A DNA stretch of 22,018 nucleotides from the IMG/VR virus record IMGVR_UViG_3300028384_000368, positions 1 to 22,018 of that record; one strand, given 5' to 3'. This stretch comes from a virus. Shown here piece by piece: positions 1-6,561 of this stretch. Position numbers and translations under genes: made by a program. Each line of letters starts with the position of its first letter. The stretch's first letter is position 1. The notes under the pieces were generated by a model. That model ran no database searches, was not told where the DNA came from, and was given only the letters and a program-made list of their open reading frames with translations.

Positions 1-1
1 G

Positions 2-85
2 GTGTTCGGTGGTATCACGATGTACTACTCACACAAAACGATACATAAAGATACGCTGAAAAGGTGGGGGAAGGATGAAGTTTAA
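2..85 (+). CDS. C-terminal end of an upstream gene (partial)
   Basis: An open frame enters from the window edge and ends at TAA 83-85, giving 27 residues that finish in KRWGKDEV. It overlaps the next gene by 11 bases in another frame, which is typical of the packed gene order here. Too little remains to name a product. The frame could be fortuitous, but no other frame leads up to the next start without an earlier stop. Confidence 0.5.
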   Translation: MFGGITMYYSHKTIHKDTLKRWGKDEV

Positions 86-452
86 GATAGTCTATAGGGG
101 TGAGAACCAATCAATCTTTCCTTGGAAGTCTCGTTACCGTGGTGTTGTATTGTGTCCGTATGTGATCATGCGACCAAAGAAATATGCAACAGGATCAGTC
201 GCACAGTCTGAGTTAATGACACGAAGTGCACTAGTAAAGTTGTACCGACACGAATTGCAACACTGCTATCAGATTAAACGAATGGGTATAATCAAGTTCT
301 ATGTACGATATGTCTGGTTGAATTTTCTGAAGGGTTATAAAAATCATCCCGACGAAATAGAAGCGAGACAGTACGAGAACGAGAAGTTGACTCAACTTGA
401 AGAAAAGTGGCTTCATGATGGAGTCATAGATTTGTCAGAGATGGAGGATTGA
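75..452 (+). CDS. small HExxH putative metallopeptidase-like protein (125 aa)
   Basis: The protein carries H59-E60-L61-Q62-H63, a zincin HExxH motif, within a predicted helix (KLYRHELQHCYQ). Acidic residues D93, E94 and E96 about 30 residues later could supply the third zinc ligand. The rest is short and rich in aromatic and basic residues, with no signal peptide, so it would act in the cytoplasm or virion. The start ATG follows a strong purine-rich ribosome site (GGGGGAAGG). Its stop TGA overlaps the ATG of the peroxiredoxin gene, so the two are translationally coupled. Small HExxH proteins are common in phages and mostly uncharacterised, so protease activity is inferred from the motif only. 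Confidence 0.65.
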   Translation: MKFKIVYRGENQSIFPWKSRYRGVVLCPYVIMRPKKYATGSVAQSELMTRSALVKLYRHELQHCYQIKRMGIIKFYVRYVWLNFLKGYKNHPDEIEARQYENEKLTQLEEKWLHDGVIDLSEMED

Positions 453-1045
453 TGACAGACAACAATGAACGGTGGAATAAAATCACCGGAATGAAAGTGG
501 GTGATACATTGCCCGAAGCGACGTTTCAGACACGAGTACGTGATGGTGAGATAGATGGTCCTAATCCATATCGATGGGAAGAGACTACAATGGCGGACTA
601 TACTGCAGGCCGTCGTGTTGTAATCTTCTCACTTCCAGGCGCATTCACGCCAACCTGCTCTACGATGCAGTTACCGACATTCGAAGAGAAGTTTGATCAG
701 TTTGTTGATTTAGGTATTGATGACATCTACTGTATGTCAGTCAACGACTCATTCGTGATGAACGCATGGGCACGACAACAAGAACTTAAGCGAGTCAAAG
801 TGATTCCAGACGGATCTGGTCACTTCACACGTGCGATGGGAATGCTTGTCGATAAAGACAATCTAGGGTTCGGATACCGTTCTTGGCGTTATGCGATGGT
901 CGTCACCGATGGTGTGATCGAGGCATTGTTCCGTGAAGCAAGTATCCGAGATAATGCGGATGATGATCCGTATGAGATGACCACCCCTGAAAACCTACTT
1001 GGGTATCTGCGCAACGCAATCCCACAAGCAGAAGAGGTGGCATGA
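452..1045 (+). CDS. peroxiredoxin (Prx5/AhpC-TSA type, 197 aa)
   Basis: This is a thiol peroxidase that would reduce hydrogen peroxide or organic peroxides in the cytoplasm. The peroxidatic site is PGAFTPTCS (residues 62-70, Cys69), the hallmark of the Prx5 subfamily. A conserved Arg in RYAMVV lies near the C-terminal third, where the family places its active-site Arg. Length fits a plain Prx5 domain with a short N-terminal extension, and there is no fused glutaredoxin. A TTG three bases upstream is possible, but ATG 452 is preferred: GGAGG at 443-447 then sits 4 bases before it. The gene overlaps the HExxH gene stop. Peroxiredoxin is an auxiliary metabolic gene, not a core phage function, and is presumably reduced by host thioredoxin or glutaredoxin. 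It ends 3 bases before the convergent minus-strand gene. Confidence 0.9.
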   Translation: MTDNNERWNKITGMKVGDTLPEATFQTRVRDGEIDGPNPYRWEETTMADYTAGRRVVIFSLPGAFTPTCSTMQLPTFEEKFDQFVDLGIDDIYCMSVNDSFVMNAWARQQELKRVKVIPDGSGHFTRAMGMLVDKDNLGFGYRSWRYAMVVTDGVIEALFREASIRDNADDDPYEMTTPENLLGYLRNAIPQAEEVA

Positions 1046-1048
1046 TAA

Positions 1049-1336
1049 TTAAGAGAGGATCTGCTGTACTTCGCAGTAGTTCCTTTCCTTGTCCACGATA
1101 ATAGCGATCATAGATTCTTCAACGATTCGACGACCGTTATTCTTCACCACGACTTTTGAGTCAGGTGAAAGTTTTAGATCACAGTTGTGAGATAACTTGA
1201 CTTCTCCGTGTTTCTGTGATATAATATGTACACTATTTGAGGATATAAGTAGTTGATCATCCTTACAGATAGTGACTGAGTTTGCAAGTGCCGCTGGTGT
1301 TGCTACCAACAGCAATAGGGTTAGTGCTAGTTTCAT
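1049..1336 (-). CDS. small exported protein with signal peptide (95 aa)
   Basis: The only convincing minus-strand gene in the window. The N-terminus MKLALTLLLLVATPAALA is a classical Sec signal peptide with an AxA cleavage site, leaving about 76 residues in the periplasm. The mature part has three Cys (24, 52, 88) and a likely beta-rich fold (alternating hydrophobics such as KVVVKNN and MIAIIVD). The start is supported by AGGAG just upstream. No family is recognised. Its 5' leader (1349-1411) contains three hairpins, two of them capped by GTGA. The opposite orientation to all neighbours suggests a separately controlled, moron-like gene acting on the host envelope; that role is inference. Confidence 0.75.
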   Translation of the reverse strand: MKLALTLLLLVATPAALANSVTICKDDQLLISSNSVHIISQKHGEVKLSHNCDLKLSPDSKVVVKNNGRRIVEESMIAIIVDKERNYCEVQQILS

Positions 1337-1348
1337 TTGCTTTCTCCT

Positions 1349-1410
1349 GTCGTCTCACGACGACTTTTGTTGCCTCACGGCAGTGAATTGTTACGGTTTT
1401 GTTTCCGTAC
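1349..1410 (-). promoter_or_regulatory. hairpin-rich 5' leader of the exported-protein gene
   Basis: Read on the minus strand, the leader contains TACGG/CCGTA (8-nt loop), then TGCC-GTGA-GGCA (1371-1382), then GTCGTC-GTGA-GACGAC (1349-1364), directly followed by the AGGAG ribosome site. Two hairpins carry GTGA, a GNRA-class tetraloop, on the sense RNA. A TATAAT lies on the minus strand at 1412-1417, so transcription could begin just before the first hairpin. The arrangement suggests mRNA stabilisation or translational control. Confidence 0.55.
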
Positions 1411-1416
1411 TATTAT
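1388..1416 (+). promoter_or_regulatory. sigma70-like promoter for the tRNA/HNH region
   Basis: TTGTTA (1388-1393) and TATTAT (1411-1416) are 17 bases apart, and the first transcribed bases would include TTAAATT, as at other promoters in this window. It points into the tRNA-Asn half and the endonuclease. Confidence 0.5.
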
Positions 1417-1436
1417 ATATACGTTAAATTATTTTT

Positions 1437-1473
1437 GGCACGTAGCTCAGTTGGTAGAGCTGATGACTGTTAA
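1437..1473 (+). pseudogene. 5' half of a tRNA-Asn (GTT), truncated
   Basis: The sequence has a full 5' acceptor strand (GGCACGT), a D-arm (GCTC-AGTTGGTA-GAGC), and the anticodon stem and loop CTGTTAA with anticodon GTT. After the loop the tRNA stops: no 3' anticodon strand, T-arm or 3' acceptor matching GGCACGT follows within the next 800 bases. The HNH gene and its promoter occupy the place where the 3' half should be. This is a tRNA remnant left by homing-endonuclease insertion, not a functional tRNA. Confidence 0.8.
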
Positions 1474-1490
1474 GTAGAAATATCATTTTT

Positions 1491-1498
1491 TATAAATA
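1491..1498 (+). promoter_or_regulatory. T4-type late promoter (TATAAATA) before the HNH gene
   Basis: An exact TATAAATA lies 31 bases before the HNH start codon, in AT-rich non-coding DNA. It would drive late expression of the homing endonuclease. Confidence 0.7.
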
Positions 1499-1528
1499 GT
1501 ATTATAATTAACAGTTTAGGTCACCAAG

Positions 1529-2146
1529 ATGAATTATCAAAAAATATATGATTCTCTTATTAATAGAGGCAAATCAAGAATACTTGAATCATATAGTGAG
1601 AGTCACCATATAATCCCTAGATGTATGGGAGGAACTGACGATAAAGATAACTTAGTTGATTTGACACCAGAAGAACATTACTTGGCTCATCAACTCTTAG
1701 TTAAGATTTATCCGGACAATCATGCATTGGTAAAGGCCGCTACAATGATGGTATCAAATAGACCATCGAATAAGATGTATGGATGGTTAAGAAGAAGGCA
1801 CAGTGTTGCTATGTCAGTTTCTCAAACTGGAGAAGGCAACTCTCAATTCAATACGATTTGGATAACAAATGGTATTGAAGAAATGAAAACAAAGTCTGGT
1901 ATTCCAGACGGGTGGTTTAGAGGTAGATTATCTTCGTATAAGAAGAAAGAATCTAATAAAGAAAAATCGAAAGCAAAACTTGAATCTAAACAAAAAGAGC
2001 TTCGTGATTTGCACGAAATATATAAGTTAAAAGGTTTTGATGGGGTAAAGGAAAGCGGATACAAATACAGTAAACCAAATTTGGTTTCTGCCTTTGCGAA
2101 ATACCTGCCGGAATTTATCCCTCAAAACGGAAAGAAAAGATCCTGA
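1529..2146 (+). CDS. HNH homing endonuclease (205 aa)
   Basis: This is a free-standing HNH homing endonuclease that would cut an allele lacking it. The motif is at residues 26-54: SHHIIPRCMGG, N41 and an EEHYLAH helix, the usual phage HNH beta-beta-alpha metal site. The C-terminal half (GNSQFNTIWITNG and a Lys-rich helix) resembles the DNA-binding tails of such nucleases. Base composition is more AT-rich than in neighbouring genes, as expected for a mobile gene. It follows a truncated tRNA-Asn half, has its own late promoter, and its weak ribosome site (AGG 1518-1520) precedes the ATG by 8 bases. Its TGA stop (2144-2146) lies inside the acceptor stem of the following intact tRNA-Asn. Confidence 0.9.
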   Translation: MNYQKIYDSLINRGKSRILESYSESHHIIPRCMGGTDDKDNLVDLTPEEHYLAHQLLVKIYPDNHALVKAATMMVSNRPSNKMYGWLRRRHSVAMSVSQTGEGNSQFNTIWITNGIEEMKTKSGIPDGWFRGRLSSYKKKESNKEKSKAKLESKQKELRDLHEIYKLKGFDGVKESGYKYSKPNLVSAFAKYLPEFIPQNGKKRS

Positions 2147-2222
2147 GTGGCAGACTTGGTAATGCAGCGGACTGTTAATCCGTGCGAAAGCAATGCTGGT
2201 TCGAATCCAGCCTCAGGAGCCA
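2141..2222 (+). tRNA. tRNA-Asn (GTT) with long variable region
   Basis: The acceptor TCCTGAG pairs with CTCAGGA. The anticodon arm GCGGA-CTGTTAA-TCCGT gives anticodon GTT, and the T-arm is GCTGG-TTCGAAT-CCAGC. The discriminator is G and CCA is encoded (2220-2222). The variable region has 11 bases with a mini-hairpin GC-GAAA-GC, whereas Asn tRNAs normally have about 5. Its first six bases double as the last codon and stop of the HNH gene. Confidence 0.93.
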
Positions 2223-2226
2223 TTTT

Positions 2227-2311
2227 GCGAGAGTGGTGGAATTGGTAGACACGCTGGTTTTAGGTACCAGTGCCGCAAGGCGTGAGAGTTCGAGTCTCTC
2301 CTTTCGCACCA
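2227..2311 (+). tRNA. tRNA-Leu (TAG)
   Basis: The acceptor GCGAGAG pairs with CTTTCGC. The anticodon arm CTGGT-TTTAGGT-ACCAG gives anticodon TAG, which reads CTA. A class II variable arm (TGCCGCAAGGCGT) and the T-arm GAGAG-TTCGAGT-CTCTC are present, the discriminator is A and CCA is encoded. It lies 4 bases after the tRNA-Asn, so the two are probably processed from one transcript. Confidence 0.96.
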
Positions 2312-2335
2312 ATATTATGATCAAGTGAGGGTATT

Positions 2336-3007
2336 ATGTGTGGTGTAATTGGTGTATATCTGACTGATGTTGTTGAGGAAGATATTAACCTAGTTGATCG
2401 CATTTTCCGGCAGACCATGATTCGTGGTAAGCATGCCACCGGTGTCACTTATGTGTCTCAAGATGGGTTGAAGACAATCAAAGAACCAGTTCCTGTCACC
2501 GAGTTCCTTAAGAACCATAACATTAAAGACTTCGTTTTTAACGGCGCACTGAAGTTGATCGGTCATATCCGATATTCAACCTCAGACCTTCGGTACAATC
2601 AACCGTTTCAAGGAGATGGTGTATCGATCGCCCATAACGGTGTTATCTCTCAGGATCCCGATATCTGGGAATATAAAACTAAGACGTTTAACGATTCAGA
2701 ATTGATACTTCGATGCATTGAGTCAGGGGATCATCCACTAGAAGTCTACAAAGACCGCAGTATGTCAGTCGTCTCGCTCGAAGAAGATCGACTACATGCA
2801 TTCCGAAATCACGAAAGACCATTGTGGCGAGCAGAACGTTGGAACGGATGCCTGTTTGCTTCTACTCAAGATATTTTTTCTCGTGCTGGGGTTTCCTTTG
2901 GAGTCTCTAAATGCGATCCAATGGTTCATTATAAGTATGATTTGTACAGCGGACTGATTGCTGACACGACATATTATGATCCAGAGTTGGAAGATTTACA
3001 ATGCTAA
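2336..3007 (+). CDS. class II glutamine amidotransferase (223 aa)
   Basis: An N-terminal nucleophile amidotransferase that would hydrolyse glutamine and hand on ammonia. MCGVIG places the catalytic Cys at position 2, to be exposed after Met removal. RGKHATG (30-36), GHIRYST (76-82) and HNG (100-102) match the glutamine site and oxyanion region seen in the GlmS and PurF glutaminase domains. Only the glutaminase domain is present; no synthase or phosphosugar-isomerase domain is fused. It is the first gene of a five-function overlapping operon with acyltransferase, transferase, oxygenase and kinase genes. The likely role is supplying an amine or amide group to a modified DNA base, inferred from this context. 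Confidence 0.88.
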   Translation: MCGVIGVYLTDVVEEDINLVDRIFRQTMIRGKHATGVTYVSQDGLKTIKEPVPVTEFLKNHNIKDFVFNGALKLIGHIRYSTSDLRYNQPFQGDGVSIAHNGVISQDPDIWEYKTKTFNDSELILRCIESGDHPLEVYKDRSMSVVSLEEDRLHAFRNHERPLWRAERWNGCLFASTQDIFSRAGVSFGVSKCDPMVHYKYDLYSGLIADTTYYDPELEDLQC

Positions 3008-3642
3008 ACCGATATACAAAAGAGCAAGTTGAGTCTCTCTTAGAATCTCAACCGGAGGGGCAGAACACTAAGTTCTTAAAGTCTGCACATAACCTTTGGT
3101 TTCGGTTTAAAAATTATGATAAACACCCTCCGTTCGTTCTAGAAGATAACGGTCTTCCTGTTGCTCTTGTTTTCATAACATTTAGTGCCCGAAGCAAGTA
3201 TGCTAACTTGTATGAGATCGTGACTCTTGAAGGCATGGAGGGGAACGGATATGCGTCTAAAGTTTATTGGGCGGTTATGAGTGAGGCTCACAGGCAGGGG
3301 ATGCAGAGACTGAAGATGTCTTGCACACCCAGTTCTGTTACTTGGCACAAACGCAACGGAACACTTTTTTGGGGCGTTGATCCTTCTGGTTCTCTCCGTT
3401 GTAATGTTCCCATTTTTCCCAACCTACATGAGCAACTAACGTTCCGAGAGTTGGCAGTAAAAGACCCTGATTCGGCATTACCTGACTCAAAGACAAGAGA
3501 TCAGTTGAAGTCAGACTCGCTTGAGTCTCATGGGTTTGGGGCAAAGAAAACGGCGAAGGTTGAGCAAGCGATTAATGATGTCGGTGACTATTGGTTACGA
3601 GACGCACTATTTAATGAAAACACACTGGAATCTTTCTTTTGA
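3001..3642 (+). CDS. GNAT-family acyltransferase (213 aa)
   Basis: Residues 45-120 look like a GNAT core: beta strands (PVALVFITFS), then EIVTLEGMEGNGYASKVYW, whose GNGYAS stretch corresponds to the acetyl-CoA pyrophosphate-binding loop (motif A, Q/RxxGxG/A). A helix and MSCTPSSVTWHKRNG follow, matching motif B. The C-terminal ~75 residues are unassigned. It would transfer an acyl group from a CoA donor to an amine. It overlaps the amidotransferase stop by 7 bases and its own stop overlaps the next TTG start, so it belongs to the base-modification operon. The substrate is unknown. Confidence 0.72.
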   Translation: MLNRYTKEQVESLLESQPEGQNTKFLKSAHNLWFRFKNYDKHPPFVLEDNGLPVALVFITFSARSKYANLYEIVTLEGMEGNGYASKVYWAVMSEAHRQGMQRLKMSCTPSSVTWHKRNGTLFWGVDPSGSLRCNVPIFPNLHEQLTFRELAVKDPDSALPDSKTRDQLKSDSLESHGFGAKKTAKVEQAINDVGDYWLRDALFNENTLESFF

Positions 3643-4634
3643 TTGACTACCGCGAAAACCGTAAGGAAGCGTTTGTTGATTGGTTCGGTAAGTCTCTAGA
3701 AATAGAAGACTGCGACTCTGCATTATTCATGACGAACTACTTCTTTGATCGGTTCGAATACAACACAGAGCAAAAACTTTGGTTGTCATGGATATATGGG
3801 ACAACGTACTACTGGCCAACTTCGTATGTGGTCTGGAACGAATTCCCTGATATGGAACTGGTTGGTGTAGACCGACTCACCGAGTGGAACAACGAGAACT
3901 ATAAGCGTCTCCGGTATCAGACTGACACTAAATGGAATAAGGGTCATCTTCCTTCGCAGTTTATCTCATACAAAGAGTTTGTCGGAGAACGCACGCAACG
4001 AGAGGCACTGACCGAGAACTTTGTGGGTGATCCTATAAAAGATTTCTACTCTCTTTGGGACACAGTAAATTCTTGGCATAAGTTCGGTCGATACTCTTCA
4101 TGGTTCTATATCCAGACGCTGAAACAATGCTGTGACATTGACGTCGACGTAGACAGTTTGTGGTTACATGACTACAGTGGTTCTCGTTCTCACCGGAATG
4201 GGCTATGTTATGCAGTCGGTAAGGAAGAGTGGATTGATACGAAACTAGACCAAACTCAGGTCGACTTCCTAGAGTCCGAAGGGCGAGAGTTACTTGCAGA
4301 AGTGAAACAACAATTCCCTAGAGCAAAGGGAAACGCAGACTATTTTGCTATGGAAACCGCGTTGTGTTCCTTCAAGAAGTTATTCCGGAAACGAGATGGT
4401 AGATATCTTGGATACTACCTTGACAGACAGGCAGAAGAAATCAAGAAAGTCGAAAAGGACAATTGGTGTGGTATTGACTGGCAACCAATGTGGGACGCTA
4501 GGCAAGAAAAAATACCAGTAGAGTACTTGACAAACTCGATTGATAAGAGTAGAATGGAGTTATTCTTGGATACTGGAGATTTCGATCCCCAGAATCAATC
4601 TATAGGTTTAGAGGCATTTTATGGAATTAATTGA
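3639..4634 (+). CDS. putative DNA-base hypermodification transferase (331 aa)
   Basis: I recognise this only by resemblance to proteins found beside hydroxymethyluracil DNA kinases in T4-like phages, described as alpha-glutamyl/putrescinyl thymine pyrophosphorylase-like (aGPT-PPlase). Those replace the pyrophosphate on an activated base with an amino acid or amine. Notable motifs are WLSWIYGTTYYWPTSY (48-63), YQTDTKW (93-99), FGRYSSWFYIQTL (149-161) and SRSHRNGLCYAVGKE (182-196). The protein is soluble, rich in Trp and Tyr, and helical. It starts at TTG 3639, inside the previous stop, with GGAA (3627-3630) eight bases upstream; no in-frame ATG exists nearby. The kinase lies two genes downstream. 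Substrate and catalytic residues are not established here. Confidence 0.6.
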   Translation: MIDYRENRKEAFVDWFGKSLEIEDCDSALFMTNYFFDRFEYNTEQKLWLSWIYGTTYYWPTSYVVWNEFPDMELVGVDRLTEWNNENYKRLRYQTDTKWNKGHLPSQFISYKEFVGERTQREALTENFVGDPIKDFYSLWDTVNSWHKFGRYSSWFYIQTLKQCCDIDVDVDSLWLHDYSGSRSHRNGLCYAVGKEEWIDTKLDQTQVDFLESEGRELLAEVKQQFPRAKGNADYFAMETALCSFKKLFRKRDGRYLGYYLDRQAEEIKKVEKDNWCGIDWQPMWDARQEKIPVEYLTNSIDKSRMELFLDTGDFDPQNQSIGLEAFYGIN

Positions 4635-5655
4635 AATTAATGGTCGCTCTTGGAAGAAGTACAAGGGTGACGAAGGGCAGGATGTTTACGTTGCCCAGTT
4701 TGTAGAACCACAAGAAAAGATCTTGGGTCAGTTCGCAAACGAAGAGTCATATGATATTTTAGTTGATGGGGATACCGATTTCTATCTTCCATCAGGTAAT
4801 GCGATGTTCAACGACACTCCCATTGAAGATGAGTCTAATGTCGCGTTCAAGTTTCGCAAAAACGTATTCAGTCAGGAAGAGCAAGACGGTGCGTTTGAGG
4901 GTTTATTCGATGCTGCGATCGAGTCTAACAACCGAGGTATGGCAGCAGGACCACGCGAGGAAACTCAGGGCAACCGTGACTGGGTGACTGGATTCCAGCA
5001 AGACGTTCTTGCTTGGTATGAGCAGAACCAACCACTTGATCTAGAAGGTGGGGATATGCTCGAGAATTTTGCTAAGAAACACGAGAAAGCAGAAGACGAG
5101 ATCCGTGGTGGTGTTTGGTTGCGCACCAAGGTCGAACCAGAGTTCGGCACATACAAAGAGTTTTTTCCGAAGATGATGGACAAACTTGCCAGCATGTCAA
5201 TTGAAGAAGCGTCAGATTATGCCAAAAATGTTAGGAAGGAGATGATTTCTTCGACTAACTACGCGACTGCTATCTGGTCAGGCATCGCTGGGTTCTATGG
5301 TCGATACCCTCGTATCCCATATGGTCGTGCGACAGCATATACCGACCATCATCGTGAGAAGTTTGAGAAGTGCTACCCGTTCGCGCGCAGACTCGATAAA
5401 GTATTCCGTGAGTTGCTACCAAACCGTTATCGCAATCAGAAAGAGTTTTCGGACCAACTTGATAATAAGTTCTTGATTGGCGAGGACACAACCTTTACCA
5501 CGATCACCGTCAACACAACTACCAGCGAACGTAATGCTAGAATGGCATGCCACCGAGACGCTGGGTCACTTAACGAAGGGTTTTCAAACCTGACCGTGAT
5601 CAGTGACGGTAAGAAAGACTGGAAGGGTGGGTATCTCTACTGCGTATGTCGCTAG
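4621..5655 (+). pseudogene. TET/JBP-type 2-oxoglutarate/Fe(II) dioxygenase, N-terminal fragment (344 aa)
   Basis: Residues 215-335 match phage members of the TET/JBP oxygenases that hydroxylate the methyl group of thymine or 5-methylcytosine in DNA. Key stretches are IPYGRATAYTDHHREKFEK (232-250), FTTITVNT (292-299), and the iron-binding H311-R-D313 followed by AGSLNEGFSNLTVISDG. Residues 1-210 form a family-typical N-terminal region. The reading frame then fails: after GGYLY it runs into TAG at 5653. The expected next ~50 residues, with the distal His of the HxD...H triad, are not found in any frame. The frame containing LLRMSLVFYFRE, the normal C-terminal continuation, is entered at about 5634. 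An internal deletion that also shifted frame explains this best; a sequencing or assembly error is the alternative. Confidence 0.8.
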
Positions 5656-5918
5656 TGTTCTACTTTCGTGAAGATATGATGAAACTTGGTTCTTGGGACT
5701 ATGAGCACCTTCGTCGCGCATTTGTTGATGACCGTCGCAAGAATGAAGATCACGAACTGTGGCGTCCATACTGGAACGGTGTCTCGCCGAGTATGTGGGA
5801 TACAGAAGAATGGTTTGAGTACTTGACTCAACACGGTGGAGAGGATATGCTTCGTCTCTATCATCCTAAAGCAGCTGCGATGAAAGAAGAAATATCACTT
5901 GAGGACTTTTTCGCATGA
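5646..5918 (+). pseudogene. C-terminal fragment of the TET/JBP oxygenase (90 aa)
   Basis: SLVFYFRED at the start matches the last beta strand of TET/JBP oxygenases. The following ~80 residues (FVDDRRKN, WRPYWNGVSPSMWDTEEW, and a tail ending SLEDFFA) look like the usual C-terminal extension of the phage family. It lies in the -1 frame relative to the upstream fragment. The codon for the 2-oxoglutarate-binding Arg (CGT 5643-5645) is just before this ATG, so a separately started peptide would lack it. A weak AAGGGTGGG lies about 14 bases upstream. The stop overlaps the kinase ATG, so the original operon coupling is preserved. On its own the fragment cannot be a working enzyme. Confidence 0.78.
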
Positions 5919-6472
5919 AAATCTTTTACATCATTGGTATGCCTGGAACTGGTAAGTCGACCATTATGAAAGAACTGATGAGTCGGTTCAATGACTGGAA
6001 ACAAGAACGAGTTGTTGAATTACTTGATACGCACGTGACAGGAAACTTGCGTGTTCTGGGAAAGTACCAAGATGATGGCGAAGGGACTTTCGACGGCACT
6101 GACAGATTGAGTATGGCAGTTCCACCCAGAGCAGTAGACTGGATCTCGACTCGACCTGATGAGTTCATAGTTGGAGAAGGCGACCGGCTTAACAACAAGA
6201 CATTTTTTCATTGCTGTGAACCTCACCTAACCATAGTCCACATAACTTCCTCTGATGAAGAACGTGAACGTCGATATGAGCAGAGAGGATCAAACCAGTC
6301 AGAGAAGTTCATCAAGACGACTCAAACCAAATGTCAGAACATCATTGAGCAATTTGGTGATAAGCAAACAGTCTTTGGCGAGGAGAAGGGTTGTGTTGTT
6401 GACTTCAAACACGAGAAGCCCGAAGACACCAAGTCTATTGTAGACTATATACTGAAAAGTTATAGACCATAA
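5915..6472 (+). CDS. P-loop kinase, 5-hydroxymethyluracil DNA kinase-like (185 aa)
   Basis: The Walker A motif is GMPGTGKST (8-16). Further motifs LGKY (48-51), DGTDRLSM (60-67) and GEGDRL (87-92), plus a C-terminal RGSNQSEKF...TKCQNI region, are those I associate with phage kinases that phosphorylate 5-hydroxymethyl-dU in DNA (HMUDK), the activating step of thymine hypermodification. It starts at ATG 5915 overlapping the oxygenase C-fragment stop (ATGA). It is the last gene of the operon and appears intact, as do the amidotransferase, GNAT and transferase genes, although the oxygenase is broken. If the oxygenase is truly dead, the kinase would need hydroxymethylated bases from another source. 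Confidence 0.8.
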   Translation: MKIFYIIGMPGTGKSTIMKELMSRFNDWKQERVVELLDTHVTGNLRVLGKYQDDGEGTFDGTDRLSMAVPPRAVDWISTRPDEFIVGEGDRLNNKTFFHCCEPHLTIVHITSSDEERERRYEQRGSNQSEKFIKTTQTKCQNIIEQFGDKQTVFGEEKGCVVDFKHEKPEDTKSIVDYILKSYRP

Positions 6473-6503
6473 CTCTTTATTCTAAATTAGTATCAGAAAG
6501 TTG

Positions 6504-6532
6504 TTGCCTAATTTGTTTTAATAACTTATAAT
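6504..6532 (+). promoter_or_regulatory. sigma70-like promoter with AAATTGA box
   Basis: TTGCCT (6504-6509) and TATAAT (6527-6532) are 17 bases apart. Seven bases later comes TAAATTGATGAGGA (6540-6553), identical in sequence and distance to the promoter at 7062-7090. It drives the HNH gene. Confidence 0.8.
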
Positions 6533-6561
6533 TCTTCTCTAAATTGATGAGGACTTTTGAT

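Noticed and set aside
1503-1508. TATAAT in the HNH leader as an early promoter
   Set aside because: There is no matching -35; the exact late promoter at 1491-1498 is a better explanation.
1437-2222. A tRNA-Asn interrupted by an intron carrying the HNH gene
   Set aside because: The downstream tRNA has its own full acceptor, D-arm and T-arm, and its 3' acceptor does not pair with the first half (GGCACGT). No group I intron core was recognised, so this is a truncated half plus a complete tRNA.
2260-2448. Minus-strand 62-codon frame over tRNA-Leu
   Set aside because: Its end is the antisense reading of the tRNA (GETRTLTPC), a common artefact.
5630-5660. Programmed -1 frameshift joining the two oxygenase fragments
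   Set aside because: There is no slippery heptamer, and the fused product would still lack the ~50-residue segment with the distal iron ligand. A deletion explains both the missing segment and the frame change.
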